This document shows positions 57,209 to 64,000 of a DNA stretch of 64,000 nucleotides, piece by piece. This DNA comes from Trichococcus collinsii. Its GTDB lineage: Bacteria; Bacillota; Bacilli; Lactobacillales; Aerococcaceae. The notes under the pieces are model-generated. The model saw only the letters and a program-made list of their open reading frames with translations, was not told the DNA's origin and ran no database searches. A program made the position numbers and the translations under genes. The DNA is taken from positions 620,001 to 684,000 of the forward strand of contig NZ_FNQH01000001.1 of the NCBI RefSeq assembly GCF_900107505.1. The letters run 5' to 3'. Every line of letters begins with the position of its first letter. Position 1 is the first letter of the stretch.

Positions 57209-57436
57209 TTATTCTGCTAGTTGAGCGTCAACGTATTTAACTAAATCTTCAACAGTGTTGATGCCTTCGTCTGATTCGATTTTGATGTCAAATTCGTCTT
57301 CGATGTCATTGATGATTTGGAATAAGTCCAGGCTGTCAGCATCCAAGTCTTCTCTGAAGTTAGTTAATAATTGTACTTCTGATTCTTCCTTGTCCAATTG
57401 GTCCACGATGATTGCTTTGATTTTTTCGAATGTCAT
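57209..57436 (-). CDS. acpP: Acyl carrier protein
   Basis: The 75-residue acidic four-helix carrier of the growing acyl chain. The 4'-phosphopantetheine Ser lies in [15 protein letters not shown]. The ATG at 57436 has GGAGG 8 bases upstream; the longer open frame to 57493 is within fabH. It is placed between fabH and fabK as in streptococci. Confidence 0.97.
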   Translation of the reverse strand: MTFEKIKAIIVDQLDKEESEVQLLTNFREDLDADSLDLFQIINDIEDEFDIKIESDEGINTVEDLVKYVDAQLAE

Positions 57437-57462
57437 AATAAATTCCTCCAAATATTTTTTTT

Positions 57463-58446
57463 TTAGTTTAATGATACTACGATGGCTCCCCAAGTGAGGC
57501 CGCCACCAAATCCTGTCATCAGCACCTTATCTTTGGTGCCGAGTTGAATTTCCTTGGTTTGAACAAGCTGATCCAATAGTATCGGAATGCTTGCTGCTGA
57601 GGTGTTGCCCGTTTCCGCAATGTTTGTGGCAAACAATGAAAATGGCAATTTCACTTTTTTGCTGATTGCCTCCAATAATCGTACATTCGCTTGATGAGCT
57701 AAAATCTTCTTCAGATCGCCGTCAGAAAGATTTCCTTTCTCCATCACTTCGCGTATGACGCTTGGCACACTGCGGATTGCAAAGTCGAAGATGGCTCTGC
57801 CATCCATCGTAAGGAAAGCTTGATCCTCCTGGGAGGACTTTCCATACGGATTTTCAACTTTCATCGTGTTCGCCACTAATGCCATATGGCGTCCGCCATC
57901 AGAATGGATCGCTTCTGCAACGAAGCAATCGTCTTCCGTTCGTTCCAACAACACACCGCCTGCGCCATCCCCAAACAAGACAGCCGTAGAACGGTCTTCC
58001 CAGTTGACGACTTTTGACATTGTCTCAGCACCGATGATCATGCCATACTGATATAGACCGCTCTGCATCATATGGAGTCCGGTAGACAATGCATAGACAA
58101 AGCCGGAACATGCTGCATTGATGTCGAAACAGAAAGCATTTACTGCACCTATCTGTTCTTGCACTAAGCAAGCCGTTGATGGGCTGAGAGCATCCGGAGT
58201 CATTGTTGCTACTATAATGAAGTCCAGTTGGTCTGCAGTGATGTTGCCGTTTTGCAAAATTCTGAGGGCCGCTTTGCTTGACAGATCGGAAGTATTTTCA
58301 TCCTTCGAAATGTGTCTGCTGCGGATACCTGTCCTTTTGCTGATCCACTCATCACTCGTGTCCATGATTTTAGACAGATCATCGTTCGTGATGATCTGTT
58401 CAGGAAGATAGTGACCTGTTGCGCTAATTTTTGAACCCAATTCCAT
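57463..58446 (-). CDS. fabH: 3-oxoacyl-ACP synthase III FabH
   Basis: Starts fatty acid synthesis by condensing acyl-CoA with malonyl-ACP. The 327-residue protein has the Cys in [13 protein letters not shown], the His in [13 protein letters not shown] and the Asn in [11 protein letters not shown]. The ATG at 58446 overlaps the fabT stop (TGATG), so the two are translationally coupled. Confidence 0.97.
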   Translation of the reverse strand: MELGSKISATGHYLPEQIITNDDLSKIMDTSDEWISKRTGIRSRHISKDENTSDLSSKAALRILQNGNITADQLDFIIVATMTPDALSPSTACLVQEQIGAVNAFCFDINAACSGFVYALSTGLHMMQSGLYQYGMIIGAETMSKVVNWEDRSTAVLFGDGAGGVLLERTEDDCFVAEAIHSDGGRHMALVANTMKVENPYGKSSQEDQAFLTMDGRAIFDFAIRSVPSVIREVMEKGNLSDGDLKKILAHQANVRLLEAISKKVKLPFSLFATNIAETGNTSAASIPILLDQLVQTKEIQLGTKDKVLMTGFGGGLTWGAIVVSLN

Positions 58447-58907
58447 CAACCCTGTTCCTTGATATTTTGAACTAACCCAAATAAGAAACCGTGAAGATTG
58501 TTTAGGCCTTTCAGCAAAACTTTCACTTCCTGATCTTCCATATCGCGAATGGTATTCTTTACCATCTCTCTATGGAACTTATCATGAAGACGATACAGTA
58601 AGCGTCCTTTTTTGGTTAATCCTAGTTTTACGACTCTGCGGTCTTTCTCCATCCGAATGCGTTCGACATACCCCTTTTTTACCAGAGCGTTTATGGCCAC
58701 CGTTAAAGTTCCCGCAGTTATGTTCAATTTTTTTGCTACTTCTGAAGTTGTATGAGCTTGATACATGCCGATTGCCTCGACTGTATGCATCTCCTTGATG
58801 GATAGATCAGAAAATGTACTGACACGCAATGCACCCTCTTCGATATCCAACACTTCATTGAAGACAGCTACGAGATATGAGTTAATTTTATCTATGGAAT
58901 GATCCAA
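58446..58907 (-). CDS. fabT: FabT, MarR-family repressor of fatty acid synthesis
   Basis: A 153-residue winged-helix repressor that turns the operon down when bound to acyl-ACP. The MarR core has LSIKEMHTVEAIG, ITAGTLTVAINALVKKGYV as the recognition region and MEKDRRVVKLGLTKKG as the wing. I set the start at the TTG 58907 behind GGAGGAG; the larger frame to 59027 would extend through the promoter and leader. It is the first gene of the operon it controls. Confidence 0.92.
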   Translation of the reverse strand: MDHSIDKINSYLVAVFNEVLDIEEGALRVSTFSDLSIKEMHTVEAIGMYQAHTTSEVAKKLNITAGTLTVAINALVKKGYVERIRMEKDRRVVKLGLTKKGRLLYRLHDKFHREMVKNTIRDMEDQEVKVLLKGLNNLHGFLFGLVQNIKEQG

Positions 58908-58949
58908 AGATAGCTCTCCTCCTTTCGATGCCCAATCAAACCACATTTG

Positions 58950-59023
58950 TTTGAAGGTCAAAATAGTTTGATGTTCAAACCTTTCGACTTTCAAACTATA
59001 TAAAATTTTATACAACCTGTCAA
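58950..59023 (-). promoter_or_regulatory. fabT promoter with three FabT-type boxes
   Basis: On the minus strand TTGACA (59018-59023) and TATAGT (58995-59000) are 17 bp apart. Box 1, TTCGACTTTCAAA (58983-58995, plus-strand view), has one mismatch to TTTGANNNTCAAA and overlaps the -10. Box 2, TTTGATGTTCAAA (58967-58979), and box 3, TTTGAAGGTCAAA (58950-58962), are perfect and lie in the leader. Confidence 0.85.
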
Positions 59024-59147
59024 GCATTTCGATAATAATTTTCTCTTATATCTTCAGCTGTAGCAAGATTCATTGATTCCTTACTACTTTAAAACGGTTA
59101 CGGTAAACTGCAGTATAATCAGCCTGCTTTGTACGACCTGCTACGAC

Positions 59148-59180
59148 AAAAAGAAGCGACAATGAGCGCCGCTTCTTTTT
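59148..59180 (-). terminator. Terminator after the DUF2187-type gene
   Basis: AAAAAGAAGCG and CGCTTCTTTTT form an 11-bp stem, with T-runs on both sides. Confidence 0.8.
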
Positions 59181-59191
59181 ACATATATGTA

Positions 59192-59536
59192 TTAATCAAC
59201 TTTAACAAACTCTTCAATGTCTTTGAAATTCACAATCGTTTTATCTTCACAGATATCCTTCATCGTGCCGGAGGATAAATCCCAATAGATTTCTACGACG
59301 GCGCTATTTGTCAATAATTTTCGGATTATCCCTACCATTTCCTGCTTGCGGAATGTAAATTTTATTTCATCACCGATTTCAGGACGTATAGATTCCTTGA
59401 TGGCATCAACGACCTCCAAAGCCTGCTCATACGATACGCCAAGTAGATTCGCAATACGTGAGTTGCTCGTACCTTTACGTAATTCGCTCTCAATCATGGT
59501 TTTCGTTTCGTTAGTAATATTTCGTACCATTTCCAT
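59192..59536 (-). CDS. Small protein with helical N-terminus and DUF2187-like C-terminus
   Basis: A 114-residue protein. Residues ~1-50 look like an HTH or DNA-binding helix set (TSNSRIANLLGVSYEQALEVVDAI). The second half resembles the SH3-like DUF2187/YkvS domain (GDEIKFTFRKQEMVGIIRKLL, then VNFKDIEEF). This assignment is from resemblance only. The ATG at 59536 follows GAGG. It is transcribed away from the small orphan gene at 59766 and toward fabT's promoter. Confidence 0.6.
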   Translation of the reverse strand: MEMVRNITNETKTMIESELRKGTSNSRIANLLGVSYEQALEVVDAIKESIRPEIGDEIKFTFRKQEMVGIIRKLLTNSAVVEIYWDLSSGTMKDICEDKTIVNFKDIEEFVKVD

Positions 59537-59765
59537 TATCGCCTCACTTTTAAGAACCAGGAACTGCAACAGACTTACAAGTAGTAGTATACCACACTTT
59601 TCAGAATATAGCCTAAATTTCCACTTATTGTCTTTAACATCGACATATAACTTTCAAATTATTGACTTGCACCCGCAATTTCATTTCATAAATGTATTAA
59701 TTATCTGCTTAATATGGGGTATAATGGGGATGTGAAGAGTTTAACATTCTGTTTAGGAGGGATTT

Positions 59766-60071
59766 ATGATGTTGAATGACCTTATTACGATACTGAAATA
59801 TGAATACACAGTTCATCCAGGTGAATATTTCAATGTGGATACCTACTGGGTGAAGAGCATGTCTGAAGTGAAGACTGTCATCATTGATCAAGATCATGTA
59901 TTCACGAAAATGGTCAGTTTCTACCCGAAAAATTTTGTCATTTATTTGGAGCAGTTCCCTGATCAAAGCATCTACCGCACAAATTACCCATTGAAGAAAA
60001 TCGACAACAGCGACTCGCATGAAGTTGTTTTCGACGAAGTGGCAAAAAATGTCTTTGAATACCTGGATTGA
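59766..60071 (+). CDS. Hypothetical protein
   Basis: A 101-residue protein I do not recognise. It has no signal or membrane helix, many aromatic residues (KYEYTVHPGEYFNVDTYWV) and an acidic C-terminus. An AGGAGG site lies 5 bases before the ATG and TATAAT at about 59728. Next gene cluster is the tRNA pair; a bidirectional terminator follows it. Confidence 0.7.
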   Translation: MMLNDLITILKYEYTVHPGEYFNVDTYWVKSMSEVKTVIIDQDHVFTKMVSFYPKNFVIYLEQFPDQSIYRTNYPLKKIDNSDSHEVVFDEVAKNVFEYLD

Positions 60072-60100
60072 TTTCTCGAAACCTGGAATCATTCCCATAG

Positions 60101-60141
60101 AAAAAGCCCGCCGCAAGGATCTGTTCCTTGCGGTGGGCTTT
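60101..60141. terminator. Bidirectional terminator between the orphan gene and tRNA-Arg
   Basis: AAAGCCCGCCGCAAGGA and TCCTTGCGGTGGGCTTT pair over 17 bp with one G-U, flanked by A and T runs. Confidence 0.88.
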
Positions 60142-60155
60142 ATATTTGTTTGATA

Positions 60156-60229
60156 CGTCTCAAGAGAGATTCGAACTCCCGACCGTTCGCTTAGAAGGCG
60201 AATGCTCTATCCTGCTGAGCTATTGAGAC
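60156..60229 (-). tRNA. tRNA-Arg (anticodon UCU), copy 1
   Basis: A 74-base cloverleaf read on the minus strand: acceptor GTCTCAA/TTGAGAC, D arm GCTC/GAGC, anticodon arm TTCGC-CTTCTAA-GCGAA with anticodon TCT (at 60193-60195), T arm GGGAG-TTCGAAT-CTCTC, discriminator G. CCA is not encoded. It reads AGA codons. It differs from copy 2 in one D-loop base (60213). Confidence 0.96.
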
Positions 60230-60417
60230 AAAGTTGATATTCGGCAAAGCAAGTTTGATTCCATTTCAAACCGGTGTCACAAGAAATGATTATACAGCAA
60301 ACCATTTAAATTGTCACTATGATTTTGATTTTTTATCAAAAAATGTTTCACAATCGCAATAAACGGATAATCCCGCTGCGGCTTCTATCTGTCGACCAGT
60401 CCATAAGGCTGTAATGA

Positions 60418-60452
60418 GAAAAAAAACGTCGCATCCGCTTCTTCACGGATGC
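60418..60452 (-). terminator. Terminator after tRNA-Arg copy 2
   Basis: GCATCCG and CGGATGC pair around CTTCTTCA; on the minus strand GACGTTTTTTTT follows. It shows that copy 2 is a separate transcription unit. Confidence 0.75.
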
Positions 60453-60497
60453 AACCGATTCTCTGTTATGGACTTATGAACCTTAAAATAGATATGA

Positions 60498-60571
60498 CGT
60501 CTCAAGAGAGATTCGAACTCCCGACCGTTCGCTTAGAAGGCGAATGCTCTATCCGGCTGAGCTATTGAGAC
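60498..60571 (-). tRNA. tRNA-Arg (anticodon UCU), copy 2
   Basis: The same cloverleaf as copy 1 with one base change in the D loop (60555, C in the RNA in place of A). Anticodon TCT at 60535-60537, discriminator G, no encoded CCA. It has its own promoter upstream and terminator downstream. Confidence 0.96.
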
Positions 60572-60609
60572 AAAATTTTGAGCCGTCTGAATGACTCACA
60601 ACATTTAAT

Positions 60610-60638
60610 AGTATAGACGGAAATCAGCTTAAAGTCAA
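60610..60638 (-). promoter_or_regulatory. Promoter of tRNA-Arg copy 2
   Basis: On the minus strand TTGACT (60633-60638) and TATACT (60610-60615) are 17 bp apart, ending about 40 bases upstream of the tRNA. Confidence 0.75.
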
Positions 60639-60699
60639 CACTTTTTCGCAGTAAGGTTTTGAGGTATTACATGATTGGTAGTTCTTTATTCCCAAAAGT

Positions 60700-60743
60700 G
60701 TGATTTCTGGGCTGAATGTGTGTACTGTTCAGCCCAGAATCAC
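60700..60743 (-). terminator. Long hairpin, probable terminator of a decayed gene
   Basis: GTGATTTCTGGGCTGAA and TTCAGCCCAGAATCAC pair over 16 bp with one bulged base and an 11-base loop. It begins 4 bases after the stop of the decayed minus-strand frame at 60747 and is followed by CTTTTGG on that strand. Confidence 0.55.
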
Positions 60744-60746
60744 AAA

Positions 60747-60899
60747 TTATTGTGCGAAAAATGTATCCTTCACCGCTGCTGTGACTGCCAATTTGACATG
60801 CTCATACGTCAAGCCGCCTTGCACGTAAAGCAAATAAGGCTACATCATGAGTTATTGCAAATTCACTTCAATTGTTGTTCTACCAATGATTCTACGCCC
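60747..60899 (-). pseudogene. Decayed C-terminal gene fragment, family unknown
   Basis: The minus strand ends in a protein-like frame (QGGLTYEHVKLAVTAAVKDT, then a TAA at 60747) next to a terminator hairpin. The same frame has two stops about 30 to 35 residues before the end, while a related peptide with THDVALFALRA is in another frame, and IIGRTTIEVNL again in the first. This looks like a gene end broken by stops and shifts. I do not recognise the family. Confidence 0.4.
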
Positions 60900-61297
60900 T
60901 ATTATTATTCACGTCAAAGGAAATTTAGCTTTTTCACACTGAACATACATATATGATTCACCTTGAACATAATTTTGGCTACTTCACTAACCAAATTCAA
61001 ATCGATAATTTTTTTCTTCCTTATAATGGCTATATACATGTCGCCGTTTAAAGCTAAGCTATTCTAAAATAACACAGTTAAATGCTAGCTATTGATTTGT
61101 CTTTTCCAAACAACTTAACTATTTAAGTTGAATAAAATAATTACCCTACATTCGTACGCATAGACGGTCAATAACGGTTACTCTTTGTTGGTTGATCCAA
61201 TAAAGGAAAGGACCTGACGGCCAGTTTGGCAAATGGAACTTTTTGAATTGTTTATTTATCAGAGGAATACAGGGGCGAATATATCTGTCATTAGGAT
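60900..61297. other. AT-rich intergenic stretch without recognisable gene
   Basis: About 400 bases with no credible coding frame on either strand. The only structure I see is a short inverted repeat AACTTA/TAAGTT at 61108-61125. Base composition shifts toward A+T compared with the core genome to the left, consistent with accessory DNA. Confidence 0.6.
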
Positions 61298-61657
61298 ATG
61301 GAAGTGGTTTACGACGTACGCGGGAAAAAATTGTTGAATTGGGATTTAATTATCAAAAGCGATTTTGAAATTGGGAATAAAAAATACAGAGATAATTTAG
61401 CATTAGACGCGATTAAACGATACCTTTCTTATTTAGGAAAACTGAGATTTATAGAGTACTATGGAGATTTTATATATAGAAAAGATTATGAAGTTATTTC
61501 TAAAACTATAGTTACGCCAAACACAGCGATCGCTAAGAATTTTGAATTAGTTTTTAATAGTGTAAAGGATAATACACCCACAGTTGATTCAGATGTCGAA
61601 GAAGTTTATAACCATTTTTTTCAGAACTTATTACCAAAGAAGGAACAAAATCTATAA
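61298..61657 (+). CDS. Orphan AT-rich hypothetical protein
   Basis: A 119-residue protein I do not recognise, with a lysine- and tyrosine-rich N-terminal half (GNKKYRDNLALDAIKRYLSY) and an acidic stretch near residue 95. No signal or membrane helix. The start has only a weak AGGAT site and follows a TAG two codons upstream. The codons are much more AT-rich than in the core genes, which points to horizontal origin. A strong terminator follows. Confidence 0.6.
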   Translation: MEVVYDVRGKKLLNWDLIIKSDFEIGNKKYRDNLALDAIKRYLSYLGKLRFIEYYGDFIYRKDYEVISKTIVTPNTAIAKNFELVFNSVKDNTPTVDSDVEEVYNHFFQNLLPKKEQNL

Positions 61658-61659
61658 TC

Positions 61660-61696
61660 AAAAATAGGGGTTGGTCCTAAGACCGCTCCTATTTTT
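61660..61696. terminator. Bidirectional terminator
   Basis: AAAAATAGGGGTTGGTCC and GGACCGCTCCTATTTTT-type arms (61660-61696) pair with a few mismatches, and A/T runs lie on both sides. It separates the orphan gene from the convergent minus-strand unit. Confidence 0.8.
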
Positions 61697-61721
61697 GATC
61701 AATTCCATAATCTGTATATTT

Positions 61722-62360
61722 TTATAGCTTGCTTTCTAACATTTCATATATTTCGAAATCAAATTCAAATTCTTCTCGTGAAGTAAATACTTTCAGTTTA
61801 TTTACGCCTGGTAGCATAGATTCTTTTTCGGAGATATTAAAGAAAATGTAACCTTGAACTGACGCATAAGGTTCTATGGTAAATATGGGATTAAACCACC
61901 TATCTTCCAAAAAAAATTTGCATATACTTTTGTCCCCTAATCCAAACAATACACCATCTTTACTTAATATTTTATCTGGAAGGATGGTGATAGTATAATA
62001 TCCTCCGGGCTTAGAGTAAGAATTGAAGTGGTATTTATCATTAAGCGTGAATTCAATTATTGAAATAGGTTCAGAACTTTTATTCACAAGTATTATTTCT
62101 GAGATTACCCTGTAATCGCTATCCCAATAAATATCCGGGTCTTCATTATTTATCCGGTCTGGCTTGATTAAATAGGAGGGATTGGAACCACTAATTGCTT
62201 GATAAAGTTCAATATTCGCATCCTTTGAAGCATGATCTTTTTTACTTATCCTGTAAGCTAAATAGGATAATACTAAAGAAATTATCGAAATGACAATACT
62301 ACTATTAGTAAGGGAGGCGTATAAAATATTTTAAATATTCATATTCTCTATCTCTACCAT
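61722..62360 (-). pseudogene. Membrane-anchored orphan protein interrupted by one stop codon
   Basis: The minus-strand frame is open from 62330 to the TAA-side end at 61722 (203 codons). It contains no ATG, GTG or TTG until the GTG at 62087. Translation of the whole frame gives a membrane helix (SIVISIISLVLSYLAYRISK) followed by a soluble beta-rich domain with IILVNKSSEPISIIEFTLND. Directly upstream an ATG (62360, or 62342) opens the same frame but meets TAA at 62331-62333. So a single nonsense codon splits an otherwise intact gene, or an unusual start is used. It lies 17 bases after abiH on the same strand. Confidence 0.6.
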
Positions 62361-62376
62361 GTTATTTATTGTGTGT

Positions 62377-63459
62377 CTAATAATCAAGGAGTTCTATGTT
62401 GCCCACAAACCCTCTATCTAAGAAAAATCTTCTTTTAGTTTCAATTTCAGCGGTATCTTCCCCTGGGTAAGTGTATATTTTTATCTGTTTTAAATTATCA
62501 AGTTCCTTGAATAATTCGTTAATAATATCCATGTCAGCTTTAAGACTATGTCCCAGGATAATTAACTCCTCTATTTGATTAGGATTATAATTCTTTTCAA
62601 TGCTAAAACTATCCCAACCATATTGCTTGTAGTAACTATTTATTATATGTCCTAATTTTTTTTCTCGTTCACTATCCATGATTCGCAAAATTTCTTTTTG
62701 TTGCATGGGAGTTAGTTTATAATCGTACCATTCAACATTTATTCCTGATGAATAGTCAAAATCATAACCCCCTTTTCCAGTTAGAAGGTGAGGAATATGT
62801 CGATAGCGCATTTCTCTAAACAGTTCTTTTATTTCTTGTTCGGTATTTATGTGGCGGATTTCTCCTAAAAATCTTTTGAATTTTAAAGATTCTCTTAAAA
62901 CTTTCTTACTGAAATACTGTGTAATCATATCTATAAAATCTGGTTCAGGTTGTCTTCTTGTGGGAAACCCTAAAACAATAAAATCATCCTGACATGATCC
63001 ATGAATATAGTTGATATTAGAGTTATAAAGTTCAGCGGTGTCTGAGTAATTAAAATTTACTAGTACAGTATGAAGATTTTCTATTTCAGAACTAACACTA
63101 TTTATTTTCTCTCTTTTAATGGTGGTAGCTTCCTCGATATACATCATTAGGTTTTTAGAAATTTTGCTAAATAAAACATTGAATCTATTTATGTCTTCCT
63201 TTTCCAATAAATTATCTGAGTCGTATTGAATATCTGGAAAATTTACATCTAAAAACCATTTTAAAGTAACATCATCAGCAATACTTTCAAATTCATACCA
63301 ATTTAATTCATCGTCATCATAGTTCTTATCAATGAACTCTTTAAAACTCTTGATAGATTTGTCCTCTGATTTTGATTCAATAAAATCTTTGAATGTAGTC
63401 TTGTAACCATGCGACAAATCAAAACCATTGCCAATTATTGCTAATTTAGTAAATTCCAT
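62377..63459 (-). CDS. AbiH-family phage abortive-infection protein
   Basis: A 360-residue protein with the AbiH signature: IIGNGFDLSHGYKTTFKDFI at the N-terminus, LVNFNYSDTAELYN and NYIHGS in the middle (about 130-155), and LIILGHSLKADMDII near residue 310. AbiH gives lactococci abortive infection against some phages; its biochemical action is not settled. The gene is strongly AT-rich. The ATG at 63459 follows GAGGAG at 12 bases, a little far. It may share a transcript with the interrupted membrane gene downstream. Assignment to defence rests on the family alone. Confidence 0.85.
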   Translation of the reverse strand: MEFTKLAIIGNGFDLSHGYKTTFKDFIESKSEDKSIKSFKEFIDKNYDDDELNWYEFESIADDVTLKWFLDVNFPDIQYDSDNLLEKEDINRFNVLFSKISKNLMMYIEEATTIKREKINSVSSEIENLHTVLVNFNYSDTAELYNSNINYIHGSCQDDFIVLGFPTRRQPEPDFIDMITQYFSKKVLRESLKFKRFLGEIRHINTEQEIKELFREMRYRHIPHLLTGKGGYDFDYSSGINVEWYDYKLTPMQQKEILRIMDSEREKKLGHIINSYYKQYGWDSFSIEKNYNPNQIEELIILGHSLKADMDIINELFKELDNLKQIKIYTYPGEDTAEIETKRRFFLDRGFVGNIELLDY

Positions 63460-63479
63460 AATTAAGGCAATCTCCTCTT

Positions 63480-63660
63480 TTATTATTTACCCTATTTCTA
63501 AAATCCCAACCTGAAGTTCATCAACGTTTGCTGATTCTTCATCTTGGAATCCAGTTCCCCAGGCTACCTGTTAAATACCCAGCTCTTTACAATAGTTTAT
63601 TAACTTGTATTGATGTAAGACCTAATTGCTCTCCAATCATTTTGGCTGATATTTCATGAG
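63480..63660 (-). pseudogene. Decayed phage antirepressor-like fragment
   Basis: The minus strand reads SHEISAKMIGEQLGLTSIQV, NKLL, then a stop, RAGYL and GNWIP with further stops. This resembles the C-terminal DNA-binding part of phage antirepressors (LG-x-VNKLL-x-AGY-x-G-W-P pattern). At least four in-frame stops show it is not functional. The resemblance is by eye and not certain. Confidence 0.4.
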
Positions 63661-63697
63661 AGCAACACCTTTCTCATAATTCCGATATACTCGATAC

Positions 63698-64000
63698 CTA
63701 TTCTCCGACTTGTCCATCCCCATCTCGGTCATCCATAAACTGGTATAACCCATGATTACTATAAATTGGCATAGCGTACCCCGCGTTTTTCGCTTCTTGG
63801 ATTGTGACTTGTTCATTACCATTCATGTCTACAGCGGATACGTCTCCTCCTGCGGCATCGGTGGGTGCAGCGAATGCTGCTGTTCCGGAACCGTCAGAAG
63901 GCGAGCTGCCCTCTCCTGTTAATCCTTGTGCTGCATTGTATTCATCTGGATTAATATTTTCGAATTCATCTACTACTTGGTACCCATTAATCGTATAAGT
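63698..64000 (-). CDS. C-terminal part of a secreted Excalibur-like protein (runs off the right edge)
   Basis: A 100-codon frame enters from the right edge and stops at 63698. It has a Ser/Gly/Ala/Pro-rich linker (about residues 32-55), then DMNGNEQVTIQEAKNAGYAM and ends in MDDRDGDGQVGE. The DxDxDG metal motif and the last residues resemble Excalibur calcium-binding tails of secreted Gram-positive proteins, but the Excalibur cysteines are missing. The protein's main domain is outside the window. It is co-directional with the decayed fragment and abiH. Confidence 0.65.
   Translation of the reverse strand, partial: TYTINGYQVVDEFENINPDEYNAAQGLTGEGSSPSDGSGTAAFAAPTDAAGGDVSAVDMNGNEQVTIQEAKNAGYAMPIYSNHGLYQFMDDRDGDGQVGE

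Noticed and set aside
57180-57440. A second FabT site before acpP or fabK, as in streptococci
   Set aside because: No TTTGANNNTCAAA match is present in these gaps.
59709-60116. Minus-strand frame of 135 codons
   Set aside because: It is antisense to the orphan gene at 59766, which has an AGGAGG site and promoter-like TATAAT.
60157-60571. The tRNA pair as attL/attR of an integrated element
   Set aside because: The bases beyond each tRNA are not repeated and no integrase is visible; the 268-base gap holds only a terminator.
60675-60956. Plus-strand frame of 93 codons, Cys-rich
   Set aside because: It runs through the hairpin at 60700-60743, lacks a ribosome site and is opposite the protein-like minus-strand fragment.
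63637-63998. Short frames on both strands at the right edge
   Set aside because: They are other frames of the Excalibur-like C-terminal gene.

Overview
The window comes from a low-to-mid GC Gram-positive bacterium, most likely a member of the Lactobacillales close to the Carnobacteriaceae (Trichococcus/Carnobacterium type). This is inferred from gene content: a FabT-controlled fab/acc cluster with FabK instead of FabI, a LmrCD-type ABC pair, two-subunit GlyRS under a T-box, gpsB-rnpB-ypsC synteny, a bacterial-B RNase P RNA and a DUF3013 gene beside prmA. No species can be fixed from the sequence alone.

Layout. 1-10.4 kb: N-terminal part of a SWIM/SNF2 helicase, a PlsC-like acyltransferase, a heterodimeric ABC exporter, yneF, lexA with its own SOS box, apt and recJ. 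10.4-15.2 kb: lapA-like gene, rnz, an OatA-like acyltransferase and obg on the minus strand. 15.4-22.5 kb: glyQS behind a T-box, then recO-era-dgk-ybeY-phoH (repair, ribosome maturation, lipid recycling). 22.6-30.5 kb: rpsU, a Zur/Fur-type regulator, ppsR, a TPM/LemA pair, nfo, and aspS-hisS behind a second T-box. 30.6-40.8 kb: a secreted SH3/amidase_3 wall hydrolase, rel and dtd, deoC-rsmE-prmA-DUF3013, gpsB, rnpB and ypsC.

40.8-47.3 kb is an island of carbonyl/aldehyde oxidoreductases: a zinc alcohol dehydrogenase, three aldo/keto reductases of different subfamilies, an NmrA-like protein, an SDR and a decayed alcohol dehydrogenase. Four promoters in it share one unusual architecture: -35 and -10 boxes 19 bp apart with a palindrome CTTGGAGTNNACTCCAAG in the spacer. 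This is the signature of a MerR-family activator, but no MerR gene lies in the window. 47.3-49.2 kb: an RNase H-like gene, a cold-shock gene and a TPR-like gene.

49.2-59.0 kb is a complete type II fatty acid synthesis operon read fabT-fabH-acpP-fabK-fabD-fabG-fabF-accB-fabZ-accC-accD-accA. It has three FabT-like boxes at its promoter and leader. 59.1-60.6 kb: a DUF2187-type gene, an orphan small gene and two nearly identical tRNA-Arg(UCU) genes.

From about 60.65 kb to the right edge the DNA becomes AT-rich and accessory: a decayed gene with its terminator, an orphan 119-aa gene, a membrane-anchored orphan interrupted by one stop codon, an AbiH-family phage-defence gene, a decayed antirepressor-like fragment and the C-terminus of a probable secreted Excalibur-like protein. 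Apart from the oxidoreductase regulon, this is where unfamiliar biology is most likely.
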